From the NCBI RefSeq assembly GCF_001594145.1, contig NZ_LVCF01000043.1:137525-201524 (forward strand): a DNA stretch of 64,000 nt. The letters run 5' to 3'. This document shows, piece after piece, positions 8,187-16,984 of this stretch. The notes under the pieces are model-generated. The model ran no database searches, was not told where the DNA came from, and saw only the letters and a program-made list of their open reading frames with translations. This stretch comes from Branchiibius sp. NY16-3462-2. GTDB taxonomy: Bacteria; Actinomycetota; Actinomycetes; Actinomycetales; Dermatophilaceae. A program made the translations under genes and the position numbers. Positions within the stretch are counted from its first letter, which is position 1, and the number at the start of each line of letters is the position of its first letter.

Positions 8187-9119
8187 ATGTCGGTCTCCGT
8201 TCAGCGAGCCGGCGGGCGGCGTCCCGGCCGCCGGCTCGCCCCCTATCTGCTCATCCTTCCGGCGGTCCTGCTCGAACTGTTGATCCACATCATCCCGATG
8301 CTCGTCGGGGTGTGGATGTCCTTCGTGGATCTGACCCAGTTCTACATCGCCAACTGGTCCGAGGCGCCCTACCACGGCCTTACCGCCTACCGCATCGCGT
8401 TGGACGTGTCCTCCCCCGTCGGCAAGGGTCTGGCCCACTCCTTCCTCATCACCGCGGCGTACACCCTTCTGGTGCTTGGGGTTTCGTGGAGTTTCGGAAT
8501 GTCCGCGGCATTGGTCGTGCACCGCAGTTTCCGTGGCCGCGGGTTCTTCCGGACGTTGTTCCTGGTGCCCTACGCCATGCCCATCTACGCCGGCATCATC
8601 ACCTGGAGCTTCATGTTGCAGCGCGACAACGGCCTGGTGAATCACGTCCTGAAGTCGGTCGGGCTGACTGACGGCAACACCTTCTGGCTGCTGGGCGGTA
8701 ATGCCTTCTGGTCAGCGGTTGTCGTCGCCATCTGGCGCTCGTGGCCGTTCGCCTTCCTGATGCTGCTGGCCGGTCTGCAGAACGTGTCCGAGGACCAGTA
8801 CGACGCAGCGTCGGTGGATGGTGCCTCGGTCTGGCAGCAGGTCCGCTACATCACCATGCCCGCGTTGCGGTCGGTGAATGTGGTGTTGATCCTGATGCTC
8901 TTCCTGTGGACGTTCAACGACTTCAACACCCCGTTCGTCCTGTTCGGTTCCCAGCCGCCGAGCAGCGCCGATCTGGTGTCCATCCACATCTACGGTGCGT
9001 CCTTCATCAACTGGAACTTCGGACTCGGCTCGGCGATGTCGGTGCTGTTGCTGTTGTTCCTGCTGGTGGTCACCGCGTGCTATCTGCTCATCGTCAACCG
9101 GAGGTCGCGTCGTGCGTGA
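8187..9119 (+). CDS. Carbohydrate ABC transporter permease (MalF type)
   Basis: About 310 residues with six hydrophobic segments, beginning RRLAPYLLILPAVLLELLIH. The EAA loop that contacts the ATPase reads EDQYDAASVDGASVWQQVRY. The ATG at 8187 follows the binding-protein stop by one base. It forms the membrane channel together with the next gene. Confidence 0.93.
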   Translation: MSVSVQRAGGRRPGRRLAPYLLILPAVLLELLIHIIPMLVGVWMSFVDLTQFYIANWSEAPYHGLTAYRIALDVSSPVGKGLAHSFLITAAYTLLVLGVSWSFGMSAALVVHRSFRGRGFFRTLFLVPYAMPIYAGIITWSFMLQRDNGLVNHVLKSVGLTDGNTFWLLGGNAFWSAVVVAIWRSWPFAFLMLLAGLQNVSEDQYDAASVDGASVWQQVRYITMPALRSVNVVLILMLFLWTFNDFNTPFVLFGSQPPSSADLVSIHIYGASFINWNFGLGSAMSVLLLLFLLVVTACYLLIVNRRSRRA

Positions 9120-9954
9120 GCCCTTGTCTTTCAGGATCTTTCGGGTGGTGGTGCTCTTCGTCCTGGGCCTGATCGTCCTGGTGCCGTTGTGGGTCATGGT
9201 GACCGGCGCGATCAAACCACTGGGTGACGTCCAGGGCGAGTTCGAATGGTGGCCCAGCCACCCGACGCTGCAGCCGTTCAAGGACATCTGGCAGACCGTC
9301 CCCCTGGCCAAATACTTCACCAACAGCCTGATCGTGTGCAGCGTCGCGACCGTGTTCAGCGTGCTGATCGCGATCCTGGCGGGCTACGCGGTCTCCCGGT
9401 GGCGCTTCCGGGGTCGACGCCTGTTCACCGGCACGATCCTGTCCACCCAGATGTTCCCGGGAATCCTGTTCCTGCTGCCGCTGTTCCTGATCTTCGTCAA
9501 CCTGGACAAGGTGTTCGGGACGACGGTGTTCTACCAGACCCGCCTCGGCCTGATCGTCACCTATCTGACGTTCACGCTGCCGTTCTCGATCTGGATGCTG
9601 GCGGGCTACTTCGACGGCATTCCTCGTGAACTCGACGAAGCGGCCAAGGTGGACGGTGCCGGCACCATGCGCACCCTGTGGCAGGTCATCCTGCCGGCAG
9701 CCAGGCCGGGGGTGATCGCCGTAGCCGTCTACGCCTTCATGACCTCCTGGGGCGAGATCCTGTTCGCCTCCCAGATGACCAACACCGATACCCAGACGCT
9801 GTCCATCGGCCTGCAGAGCTACTCCACGCAGATCAACGTCTACTGGAACCAGGTGATGGCCGCCTCGCTGGTCGTGAGCGTGCCCATCGTCGTGGCCTTT
9901 CTGCTCTTGCAGCGCTATCTGGTGGCCGGCCTGACCGCAGGAGCCGTGAAGTGA
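9112..9954 (+). CDS. Carbohydrate ABC transporter permease (MalG type)
   Basis: About 280 residues, six membrane segments, with the EAA motif RELDEAAKVDGAGTMRTLWQ. The GTG start at 9112 overlaps the end of the first permease gene by eight bases and has GGAGG at 9100-9104. No ATP-binding subunit is encoded in the operon; in actinobacteria such CUT1 systems commonly share one MsiK-type ATPase encoded elsewhere. Confidence 0.93.
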   Translation: MREPLSFRIFRVVVLFVLGLIVLVPLWVMVTGAIKPLGDVQGEFEWWPSHPTLQPFKDIWQTVPLAKYFTNSLIVCSVATVFSVLIAILAGYAVSRWRFRGRRLFTGTILSTQMFPGILFLLPLFLIFVNLDKVFGTTVFYQTRLGLIVTYLTFTLPFSIWMLAGYFDGIPRELDEAAKVDGAGTMRTLWQVILPAARPGVIAVAVYAFMTSWGEILFASQMTNTDTQTLSIGLQSYSTQINVYWNQVMAASLVVSVPIVVAFLLLQRYLVAGLTAGAVK

Positions 9955-11915
9955 GCACACCTATGACCCGGTCCGTACCCCGGCCCTCGGCCTGCGTCCG
10001 ATCCACCGACGGCCGACCCCTGGTCTGGTTGGGGGTCAACTTCTGGTCACGCAGCGGCGGACCGTTCATGTGGCATTCCTACGACGCCGGTCTTGTCCGG
10101 ACCGAACTGCGCACCCTGCACGAGCATGGCCTCGGCGTGACCAGGTCGTTCCTGTTCTGGCCGCACGCGGTCCCCGAGCCCGGTGTGCTCGACCAGGACG
10201 TCCTGGACCGGTTCGCTGATTTCCTGGACGCCCACCAGGAACTGGGGATGCAGACCATCCCGACCTTTCTGGTCGGGCACATGTCCGGGCAGAACTGGGA
10301 CCCGGCGTGGCGAGCAGGCCGGGACCTGTACGGCGACGTGTGGATGGTGGCCCAACAGGCCTGGTACATCGAGGCGGTGACCGAGCGGTTCGCCGACCAC
10401 CCCGCGATCGGCGGTTGGCTGATCAGCAACGAGATGCCCAACTACGACCGCTCCGCCGACCGGGCGACCGTGTCCTCATGGGCACGGATCGTGGCGAACG
10501 CCGTACGAGCCGGTGGTGGTGACCAGCCGCTCTCCTTCGGTGATGGCGCCTGGGGCGTCGAGGTGACCGGCGCCGACAACGGCTTCAGTGTGCGCGACCT
10601 GGCGGCGTTGAGTGACTTCGTCGGTCCGCACGTCTACCCGATGGGAGACGACCCCGTCCGGCAACATCTACGCGCGGCGTTCATCTGCGAATTGACCTCT
10701 GTCGCAAACCTTCCCGTGGTGCTTGAGGAGTTCGGCGTCACCAGCGACTTCACCAGTGACGAGCACGCGGCCGACTACTACCGACAGGTGCTGCACCTGT
10801 CCCTGCTTGCCGGGTCGACCGGTTGGTTGGCATGGAACAACACCGACTTCGACAACCTCGGGGATCTCGACCCGTACCGTCACCAACCGTTCGAGCAGCA
10901 CTTCGGTCTCACCGACGTGACCGGAGAGCCCAAACCGCAGTTGATTGAAATGCGCCGCTTCGCAGAGATCCTCGACGCCATCGACCTGCCCCGGTGCCGA
11001 CGGGTGCCCAGTCCGGTAGCCCTGCTGGTCAGTGCCTATCTGGATGCACCGGACAACTGGTTCGTCGATCCGGTGCATCGCACCGATGTGTTCCGCCACG
11101 CCGAGCAGGCGTACATCGCGCTGCGGGAGGCAGGGATGGCGCCGGCCGTCATCCGCGAAGCCGACGGTCTGCCCGCGGAACCCGCCCTGTGGATCCTGCC
11201 GTCGACCAAGGCCGTCACCACCCCGACCTGGCGCCGGCTGCGCGAGCTGGCCGCCTCTGGCGCAACGGTTTTCGCGTCGTACGGCACGGGGGACGCAACA
11301 GCCCAGCGCGGCCCCTGGTGGACCGGGATGGAGCCGCTTTTCGGCGCACGCCACACCTTGAGTTACGGACTGGTCGAGCCGGTTCTCGACGATGAGGTGG
11401 TGGTGCACTTCGACGAGGACTTCGGCGACATCGCCGCCGGAGAGACCGTGCGCATTCCCGTGGCGGGTACAGCGGACGGCCGGGCGATCCTGCCGGTCGA
11501 GCCGACCGATGCGATCGTGGTGGCACGGGACCAGCACGGGCGGCCTGTGTTGCTGCGCGCGGCGCGCGGTGAAGGGCAGGCCGTGCTGTGCACCCTTCCA
11601 CTGGAGTACTTCGCCGCCAGCCGTGCGCGGGCCAACCCCGATCCGACCTGGCGCATCTACCGGGCGCTGGGTCTGCTCGCCGGCTTACCCGACCAGCCCG
11701 CAGGCGCCGATCCGCGAGTCATGACCGATCGCCTCAGCCACGAGGACGGTCGCGAATTTCACTGGTACGTCAACGCTTCCGACGAGCCCGTGACCTATGA
11801 CCCCGATCCGGATCTGACCACGCTGCAGGGCGGTTCGGTGACCGGTCAACGCACCCTCGCGCCGTACGGCGTCGACGTCCTGATCCACCCCATCACCCCA
11901 GGAGCCTCATCGTGA
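9951..11915 (+). CDS. GH5-like glycoside hydrolase with GH42-like C-terminal domains (probable beta-mannosidase type)
   Basis: About 654 residues, no signal peptide, so it acts on imported sugar. The N-terminal TIM barrel of the GH5/GH42 clan has the acid/base motif GGWLISNEMPNY (Glu after Asn) and a candidate nucleophile in LPVVLEEFG. A Rossmann-like segment follows (WILPSTKAVTTPTWRRLREL), resembling the trimerisation domain of GH42 enzymes, then a beta-sandwich tail. GTG 9951 overlaps the previous TGA (GTGA) and has AGGAG at 9939-9943; ATG 9963 is less well placed. GH5 subfamily 18 beta-mannosidases share this layout, so a beta-mannoside or mannosyl-GlcNAc substrate is my best guess; it is not shown by the sequence. 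Confidence 0.85.
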   Translation: MSTPMTRSVPRPSACVRSTDGRPLVWLGVNFWSRSGGPFMWHSYDAGLVRTELRTLHEHGLGVTRSFLFWPHAVPEPGVLDQDVLDRFADFLDAHQELGMQTIPTFLVGHMSGQNWDPAWRAGRDLYGDVWMVAQQAWYIEAVTERFADHPAIGGWLISNEMPNYDRSADRATVSSWARIVANAVRAGGGDQPLSFGDGAWGVEVTGADNGFSVRDLAALSDFVGPHVYPMGDDPVRQHLRAAFICELTSVANLPVVLEEFGVTSDFTSDEHAADYYRQVLHLSLLAGSTGWLAWNNTDFDNLGDLDPYRHQPFEQHFGLTDVTGEPKPQLIEMRRFAEILDAIDLPRCRRVPSPVALLVSAYLDAPDNWFVDPVHRTDVFRHAEQAYIALREAGMAPAVIREADGLPAEPALWILPSTKAVTTPTWRRLRELAASGATVFASYGTGDATAQRGPWWTGMEPLFGARHTLSYGLVEPVLDDEVVVHFDEDFGDIAAGETVRIPVAGTADGRAILPVEPTDAIVVARDQHGRPVLLRAARGEGQAVLCTLPLEYFAASRARANPDPTWRIYRALGLLAGLPDQPAGADPRVMTDRLSHEDGREFHWYVNASDEPVTYDPDPDLTTLQGGSVTGQRTLAPYGVDVLIHPITPGASS

Positions 11916-13291
11916 CCCACCCCCTACCCGCCGGTTTCGTGTTCGGAGCGGCGACCGCGTCGTACCAGATCGAAGGGGCGGTGGCCGAGGGCGGACGGAC
12001 ACCGTCCATCTGGGACACGTTCAGTCATACGCCAGGTCGCACCTTCAACGGTGACACCGGCGACGTGGCCTGTGATCACTACCATCGCTGGGCCGAGGAC
12101 GTGGAGTTGCTGGACCAGTTAGGGGTAGACGCCTACCGCTTCTCGCTGGCCTGGCCGCGAATCCAGCCGGACGGCACCGGCGTCGGTAACACCGCCGGTC
12201 TGGACTTCTATGACCGGTTGGTCGACGGGTTGCTTGATCGCGGCATCACCCCGGTTGTGACGCTGTACCACTGGGATCTGCCCCAAGCGCTGGAAGACGC
12301 CGGCGGCTGGCGGATGCGCTCCACCGCAGAGCGATTCGCGCAGTACACGCAGATCGCCCACGATCGCCTCGGGGATCGGGTGAAGGATTGGATCACCCTC
12401 AACGAGCCGTGGTGTTCCTCGATGCTCGGCTACGGCACCGGCCGGCACGCACCCGGGGCGAGGGAAGGTGACGGTGCACTCGCCGCGGCGTACCACCTGG
12501 CGCTCGGACACGGCCTCGCGACACAGGTGCTGCGCTCCGACGTGACCGCCCGGGTGGGGGTCACCCTCAACCTGCAGCCGGTCCAGCCGGCCAGCGATAG
12601 CGCCCAGGACCAAGCAGCGGCCGAGCGAGCCCTGATGAACTCCAACCTGCTGTTCACCGACCCGATCCTGGCGGGCCGCTATCCGGCCCTCGCACGCGAA
12701 ACCTACGCTCCCATCACGGACTTCGGCTGGCTGCGCGATGAGGATCTGCCGGTGATCAGCGCACCCCTGGACTTCCTCGGAGTGAACAACTACTTCCCGA
12801 GCCGGGTCGAAGCGGTCGGCTATGACGAACCCGACCCGGCACGGCGGACCGCCACCGACCTCGGTATCCACGATGTCATCGACCCGCGCGGTGAGACCAC
12901 GCAGATCGGCTGGCCCGTCGAGGCCGATGGATTGCGGCGGTTGCTGGTATGGCTGCGGGACAACTACCCGACGTTGCCGCCGATCTACATCACGGAGAAC
13001 GGGCGGGCCTGCGATGACGTCATCGCACCGGACGGAAGCGTCGATGACCCTGATCGGGTGCGCTACCTACACGAGCACCTCGACGCTGTCGCAGCGGCGG
13101 TCGCCGAGGGCGTCGACGTGCGCGGCTACTTCTGCTGGTCGCTGCTGGACAACTTCGAGTGGGCCGAGGGGTACCGGATGCGATTCGGGCTGGTCTACGT
13201 CGACTACCCGACGCAGCGCCGGATCCCGAAGACCAGTTTCCGCTGGTACCGCGACCTGATCGCGGCGCAACGAACGAGCGCCGTCGCCTGA
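11912..13291 (+). CDS. GH1 family beta-glucosidase
   Basis: 459 residues, the standard length of retaining GH1 enzymes. Starts PAGFVFGAATASYQIEGAV; acid/base Glu in TLNEPWC, nucleophile Glu in YITENG, and the aglycone-site WSLLDNFEWAEGY. Cytoplasmic. GTG 11912 overlaps the preceding stop (GTGA) with AGGAG at 11900-11904. As last gene of the operon it probably splits the imported disaccharide or oligosaccharide. GH1 covers beta-glucosidase, beta-galactosidase and beta-mannosidase, so exact specificity is open. Confidence 0.93.
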   Translation: MTHPLPAGFVFGAATASYQIEGAVAEGGRTPSIWDTFSHTPGRTFNGDTGDVACDHYHRWAEDVELLDQLGVDAYRFSLAWPRIQPDGTGVGNTAGLDFYDRLVDGLLDRGITPVVTLYHWDLPQALEDAGGWRMRSTAERFAQYTQIAHDRLGDRVKDWITLNEPWCSSMLGYGTGRHAPGAREGDGALAAAYHLALGHGLATQVLRSDVTARVGVTLNLQPVQPASDSAQDQAAAERALMNSNLLFTDPILAGRYPALARETYAPITDFGWLRDEDLPVISAPLDFLGVNNYFPSRVEAVGYDEPDPARRTATDLGIHDVIDPRGETTQIGWPVEADGLRRLLVWLRDNYPTLPPIYITENGRACDDVIAPDGSVDDPDRVRYLHEHLDAVAAAVAEGVDVRGYFCWSLLDNFEWAEGYRMRFGLVYVDYPTQRRIPKTSFRWYRDLIAAQRTSAVA

Positions 13292-13298
13292 TCAGGCG
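13285..13298. terminator. Perfect palindrome spanning the two convergent stop codons (possible terminator)
   Basis: CGCCTGATCAGGCG is a 14-base perfect inverted repeat centred between the TGA of the beta-glucosidase gene and the TGA of smc, which abut. Without a loop it would need to open to form a hairpin; a transcription role is uncertain. Confidence 0.3.
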
Positions 13299-16200
13299 GG
13301 TTGTACGTCCCGGATCCGTTGCGACACAACGGTGGTCACACCATCCCCACGCATGGAGACACCGTAGAGCGCGTCGGCGACCTCCATCGTGCGCTTCTGG
13401 TGGGTGATCACGATCAGCTGGCTGGAGTCGCGCAGCTCCTCGAACAGCGTGATCAACCGGCCCAGGTTGGCGTCGTCCAGAGCGGCCTCGACCTCGTCCA
13501 TGATGTAGAACGGGCTGGGCCGGGCCTTGAAGATCGATACCAGCAACGCCACTGCCACCAAGGAGCGTTCACCACCGGACAGCAGCGACAGCCGCTTGAT
13601 CTTCTTGCCCGGCGGACGCGCCTCGACCTCGATGCCGGTGGTGAGCATGTCGTCCGGATCCGTCAGCACCAGGCGGCCCTCGCCACCGGGGAAGAGCCGG
13701 GAGAACACCCCCTCGAACTGCTCGGCGGTGTCGACGAAAGCATCCGCGAACGCCTGCTGCACCCGCTGGTCGACCTCGGCCACGATGTCCAGCAGGTCTG
13801 CCTTGGATTTCTTGAGGTCTTCCAGCTGCTCGGTGAGGAACTTGTGCCGCTCCTCCAGCGCCGCAAACTCCTCCAACGCCAACGGATTGACCCGCCCCAG
13901 CTGCGACAGCCGCCGCTCCGCCGAGCGCAACCGCTGCTCCTGGGCGGCCCGCTCGAAGGGGATCGGCTCGGGCAGATCATCGGCACCCTCGTCCGGTCCG
14001 GGGATGTGCGCGATGAGTTGGTGCGGGCCGAACTCCTCGACCAGCACGTCGGGTTCGATACCGAGCTCCTCAACGGCCCGCGTCTGCATCGCTTCGATCC
14101 GCAACCGCTGCTCGGCGCGCGCCACTTCGTCGCGGTGGACCGTGTCGGTCAACTCCCGCAGCTGGTCGCCGATCGCCGCGACGGCCGAGCGCTGCTCCCG
14201 CAGGGCGGTGTCCCGCACCGTGCGGGCGGCCTCTGCTTCCTCCCGTTGGATCTTCGCGACGGTCAGGACGGTGTCGACCAGTCCCTTGGTCTGCCGGCAC
14301 CCGTGCTGTACGGCGCGTGCCACGGTGGCCTGTGCCTCCCGTCGCGCTCTGGCCTGGCGGGCACGTTCGCGGGCACGCAGTTCGGACTCGGCAGCGGCCT
14401 CCAGGCCATCGACGCGCTCCTTCAACGAACGCGCCTGCTCCTCACGGGTGCGCAGGTTCAGCCGTTGGTCGGTCTCGGCGGACCGTGCGGCAGCCGCCTC
14501 GACGGCCAACCGGTCGCGCTCGTCGGTGCTGGGTTCGGCCAGGTCATCGCCATCAGCCTGCGCATCGGCCAACCGCTGCTCCAGATCGGCCAACTCGGTG
14601 CGATGGGCGGTCACGGCCTCCTGCGCCTGGGTGCGGGACTGCTCCAACCGGGCGCGCTCCCCCGTCACGCCCCGAATGACCTGTCCGAGCCGGCCGAGTT
14701 GCTCCGCGATGGCCGCCATGCGGGCATCGGACTCGCCGAGCCTGGAGAGGGCGGCCTCCGCTGCTTCGCTGTGCTCCTGGACCTTCGCACGCAGTCCCGT
14801 GCTGGCGAAGCGGGCCTGCTCAGCACGGGCAGTGGCCTCGTCCAGCGCCGTCTGTGTTTCGTCGACCGCTGCCTGGATCTCCAGCAGACTCGGTGCACCG
14901 GCCGATCCGCCCCGGACGAACCGCCGGGCGAACACGTCCCCGTCCAGCGTCACAGCAGTCAGCGAGTCGTCCTGCCGCACAACAGCTTTCGCGACATCGA
15001 CCGAATCCACCAGCACCACGTCGCGCAGCAACTGATCCACGACCCCCGCGACCTCCGGGGCAGCGGTCACCGCCGCGAGAGCGGGACGTGCGCCGTCGGG
15101 AAGGTGAGACGGGGCAGCCACGGTGGGGGTCGGCGTACCGGAAATCACCAATCCGGCGCTGCCGGCTTCCTCGCGACGCAACCGCCCGACGGCCTGACCG
15201 GCGGTCTCCAGATCCGCGACGAGGATCGCGTCGGCGGCCCAGCCCAGAGCGGCAGCGATCGCCGCCTCGGAGCCGGACTCGATGGTCAGTTGCTCGGACA
15301 ACCGCCCGGCGATCCCGTCGGCGTCGTCCGCGGCGAGCAAGTGCGCGGCACCGTCGGTGCGTCGCAGACCGAGAGACAGCGCATCCAGACGCGCCTGCAG
15401 GCTGGAGCGGTCCCGGTCAGCAGTGCGCTCGGCCTCGAGAGCTTCCTCCAGGGCCGCGGCCGCCTCGACCCGCTTGGCCTCGGCCGCCTCGTAGACAGTG
15501 TCCAGATCGGCCTCACCCTGCTCGTCGGCGGCGATGCCCGCCTCGAGTTCGGCGTACTCGCGCTCGGCGTCGGCGAGCCGTTGCGCGATGTCGGCCTCCG
15601 ACGCGTCGAACCGGTCCAACTCCCCCTGTGCCGCATCGATCCGGCTGTGCCGGGCAGCAACCTGACCCTCGAGTTTCGCCAAACCTTCGCGACGGTCGGC
15701 GATCGCCCGGGCGACCCGCTGCAGCCGCTGCTGCTCCTCCTGGTGCGCCTGCTCCAGATCGGTGCGGCGTTGCACCGCCGCTTCCAAGGCCGCTGCCGCG
15801 CGGTCGATCTCACCACCGAGACGCTCGTGGTCCTCACGCAACCGGGCGGCCTGCTCACGCAACTTCTCCGGATCACGACCGGAGGACTGCTGTTCGCTGG
15901 CCTCGTGCTCGGCCAGGAGCCGCACCCGCTCTGCGGCCAGCGAACCGGTCGCGGCGACGCGCTCGGCCAGGGCGTTCGCGGCGTACCACCGGGCGGCTGC
16001 CTGATCCACGGCGGGCGCCTGCTGGGCCGCTTCAGCCTCCAACGCCTCGAGGCGTCCCTTGGCCGTGACCAGTTGCGCCTCGACCGCGTGCTGACGCTGC
16101 AACACCGCCTGCTCGTCGGCCACCTCCTGCTCCAGGGTGCTGGTCAACTGGACCAGATCATCGGCAAGCAGCCGCAGCCGGGCGTCCCGGACCTCCGCCT

Positions 16201-16855
16201 GGATGGTCGCTGCCCGGCGCGCGGTCTGCGCCTGGCGACCCAGCGGCCCCAACTGACGGCGGATCTCGGCGGTCAGATCGGTAGCGCGGGCCAGGTTGGT
16301 TTCCATCGCATCGAGTTTGCGCAGGGCCCGCTCTTTGCGCTTGCGGTGCTTGAGCACCCCGGCGGCTTCTTCGATGAAACCGCGCCGCTCCTCCGGGGTG
16401 GCCCGCAGCACGGCATCCAGCTGCCCCTGCCCGACGATGACGTGCATCTCCCGGCCGATACCGGAGTCGGACAGCAGTTCCTGGATGTCCAGCAGCCGGC
16501 AGGAGGTGCCGTTGATCGCGTAGTCCGAGCCGCCACCCTTGAACATCGTCCGGGTGATGGTCACCTCGGTGTAGTCGATGGGCAGCGCACCATCGGAGTT
16601 GTCGATGGTCAGCGACACCTCTGCCCGGCCCAGCGCAGCCCGGCCCGGGGTTCCGGCGAAGATGACATCCTCCATCTTGCCGCCGCGCAGACTCTTGGCG
16701 CCCTGCTCACCCATGACCCAGGCCAGGGCATCGACGACGTTGGACTTGCCGGAGCCGTTGGGGCCCACGATGCAGGTGATACCCGGCTCAAGGCGCATCG
16801 AGGTCGCCGAGGCGAACGATTTGAAGCCCTTCAGGGTCAGGTTCTTGACGTACAA
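13292..16855 (-). CDS. smc: Chromosome segregation protein SMC
   Basis: 1187 residues, full length. N-terminal Walker A GPNGSGKSNVVDALAWVMG, long coiled coil, hinge around residues 520-680 (GIAGRLSEQLTIESGSEAAI), second coiled coil, C-terminal ABC signature LLSGGERSLVAVALLVSIF and Walker B FYIMDEVEAALDD. The ATPase dimer with ScpA/ScpB loads at ParB sites and compacts the origin region. The start is a TTG at 16855 giving MYVKNLTLKGFKSFA, the family's usual beginning. Normally neighbours ftsY on one side and mutM/rnc on the other; both junctions carry extra genes here. Confidence 0.97.
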   Translation of the reverse strand: MYVKNLTLKGFKSFASATSMRLEPGITCIVGPNGSGKSNVVDALAWVMGEQGAKSLRGGKMEDVIFAGTPGRAALGRAEVSLTIDNSDGALPIDYTEVTITRTMFKGGGSDYAINGTSCRLLDIQELLSDSGIGREMHVIVGQGQLDAVLRATPEERRGFIEEAAGVLKHRKRKERALRKLDAMETNLARATDLTAEIRRQLGPLGRQAQTARRAATIQAEVRDARLRLLADDLVQLTSTLEQEVADEQAVLQRQHAVEAQLVTAKGRLEALEAEAAQQAPAVDQAAARWYAANALAERVAATGSLAAERVRLLAEHEASEQQSSGRDPEKLREQAARLREDHERLGGEIDRAAAALEAAVQRRTDLEQAHQEEQQRLQRVARAIADRREGLAKLEGQVAARHSRIDAAQGELDRFDASEADIAQRLADAEREYAELEAGIAADEQGEADLDTVYEAAEAKRVEAAAALEEALEAERTADRDRSSLQARLDALSLGLRRTDGAAHLLAADDADGIAGRLSEQLTIESGSEAAIAAALGWAADAILVADLETAGQAVGRLRREEAGSAGLVISGTPTPTVAAPSHLPDGARPALAAVTAAPEVAGVVDQLLRDVVLVDSVDVAKAVVRQDDSLTAVTLDGDVFARRFVRGGSAGAPSLLEIQAAVDETQTALDEATARAEQARFASTGLRAKVQEHSEAAEAALSRLGESDARMAAIAEQLGRLGQVIRGVTGERARLEQSRTQAQEAVTAHRTELADLEQRLADAQADGDDLAEPSTDERDRLAVEAAAARSAETDQRLNLRTREEQARSLKERVDGLEAAAESELRARERARQARARREAQATVARAVQHGCRQTKGLVDTVLTVAKIQREEAEAARTVRDTALREQRSAVAAIGDQLRELTDTVHRDEVARAEQRLRIEAMQTRAVEELGIEPDVLVEEFGPHQLIAHIPGPDEGADDLPEPIPFERAAQEQRLRSAERRLSQLGRVNPLALEEFAALEERHKFLTEQLEDLKKSKADLLDIVAEVDQRVQQAFADAFVDTAEQFEGVFSRLFPGGEGRLVLTDPDDMLTTGIEVEARPPGKKIKRLSLLSGGERSLVAVALLVSIFKARPSPFYIMDEVEAALDDANLGRLITLFEELRDSSQLIVITHQKRTMEVADALYGVSMRGDGVTTVVSQRIRDVQPA

Positions 16856-16971
16856 CGACAGCCCGTCTCGTGCGATGGCGACAATCCTTCGGGGTGAGCC
16901 TAATGCGGGCAGGGCCCGGCAGCGGTGACCGACCGGCCGAAAACGATGCGGAGGCTGTCACCGGTTCCGAG

Positions 16972-16977
16972 TACGGT
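16972..16977 (+). promoter_or_regulatory. Leaderless -10 box of the MFS transporter gene
   Basis: TACGGT ends seven bases before the ATG at 16985; no Shine-Dalgarno sequence precedes the start. Confidence 0.45.
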
Positions 16978-16984
16978 TGTCTGC

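Noticed and set aside
9678..9950. N-terminal extension of the GH5-like protein
   Set aside because: It overlaps the permease in another frame; the GTG at 9951 has a proper ribosome site and GTGA overlap.
13301..16897. Very long open frame antisense to smc (about 1198 codons)
   Set aside because: High G+C makes antisense frames open; the minus-strand SMC has all family motifs and the antisense product is low-complexity Arg/Leu/Gly-rich.
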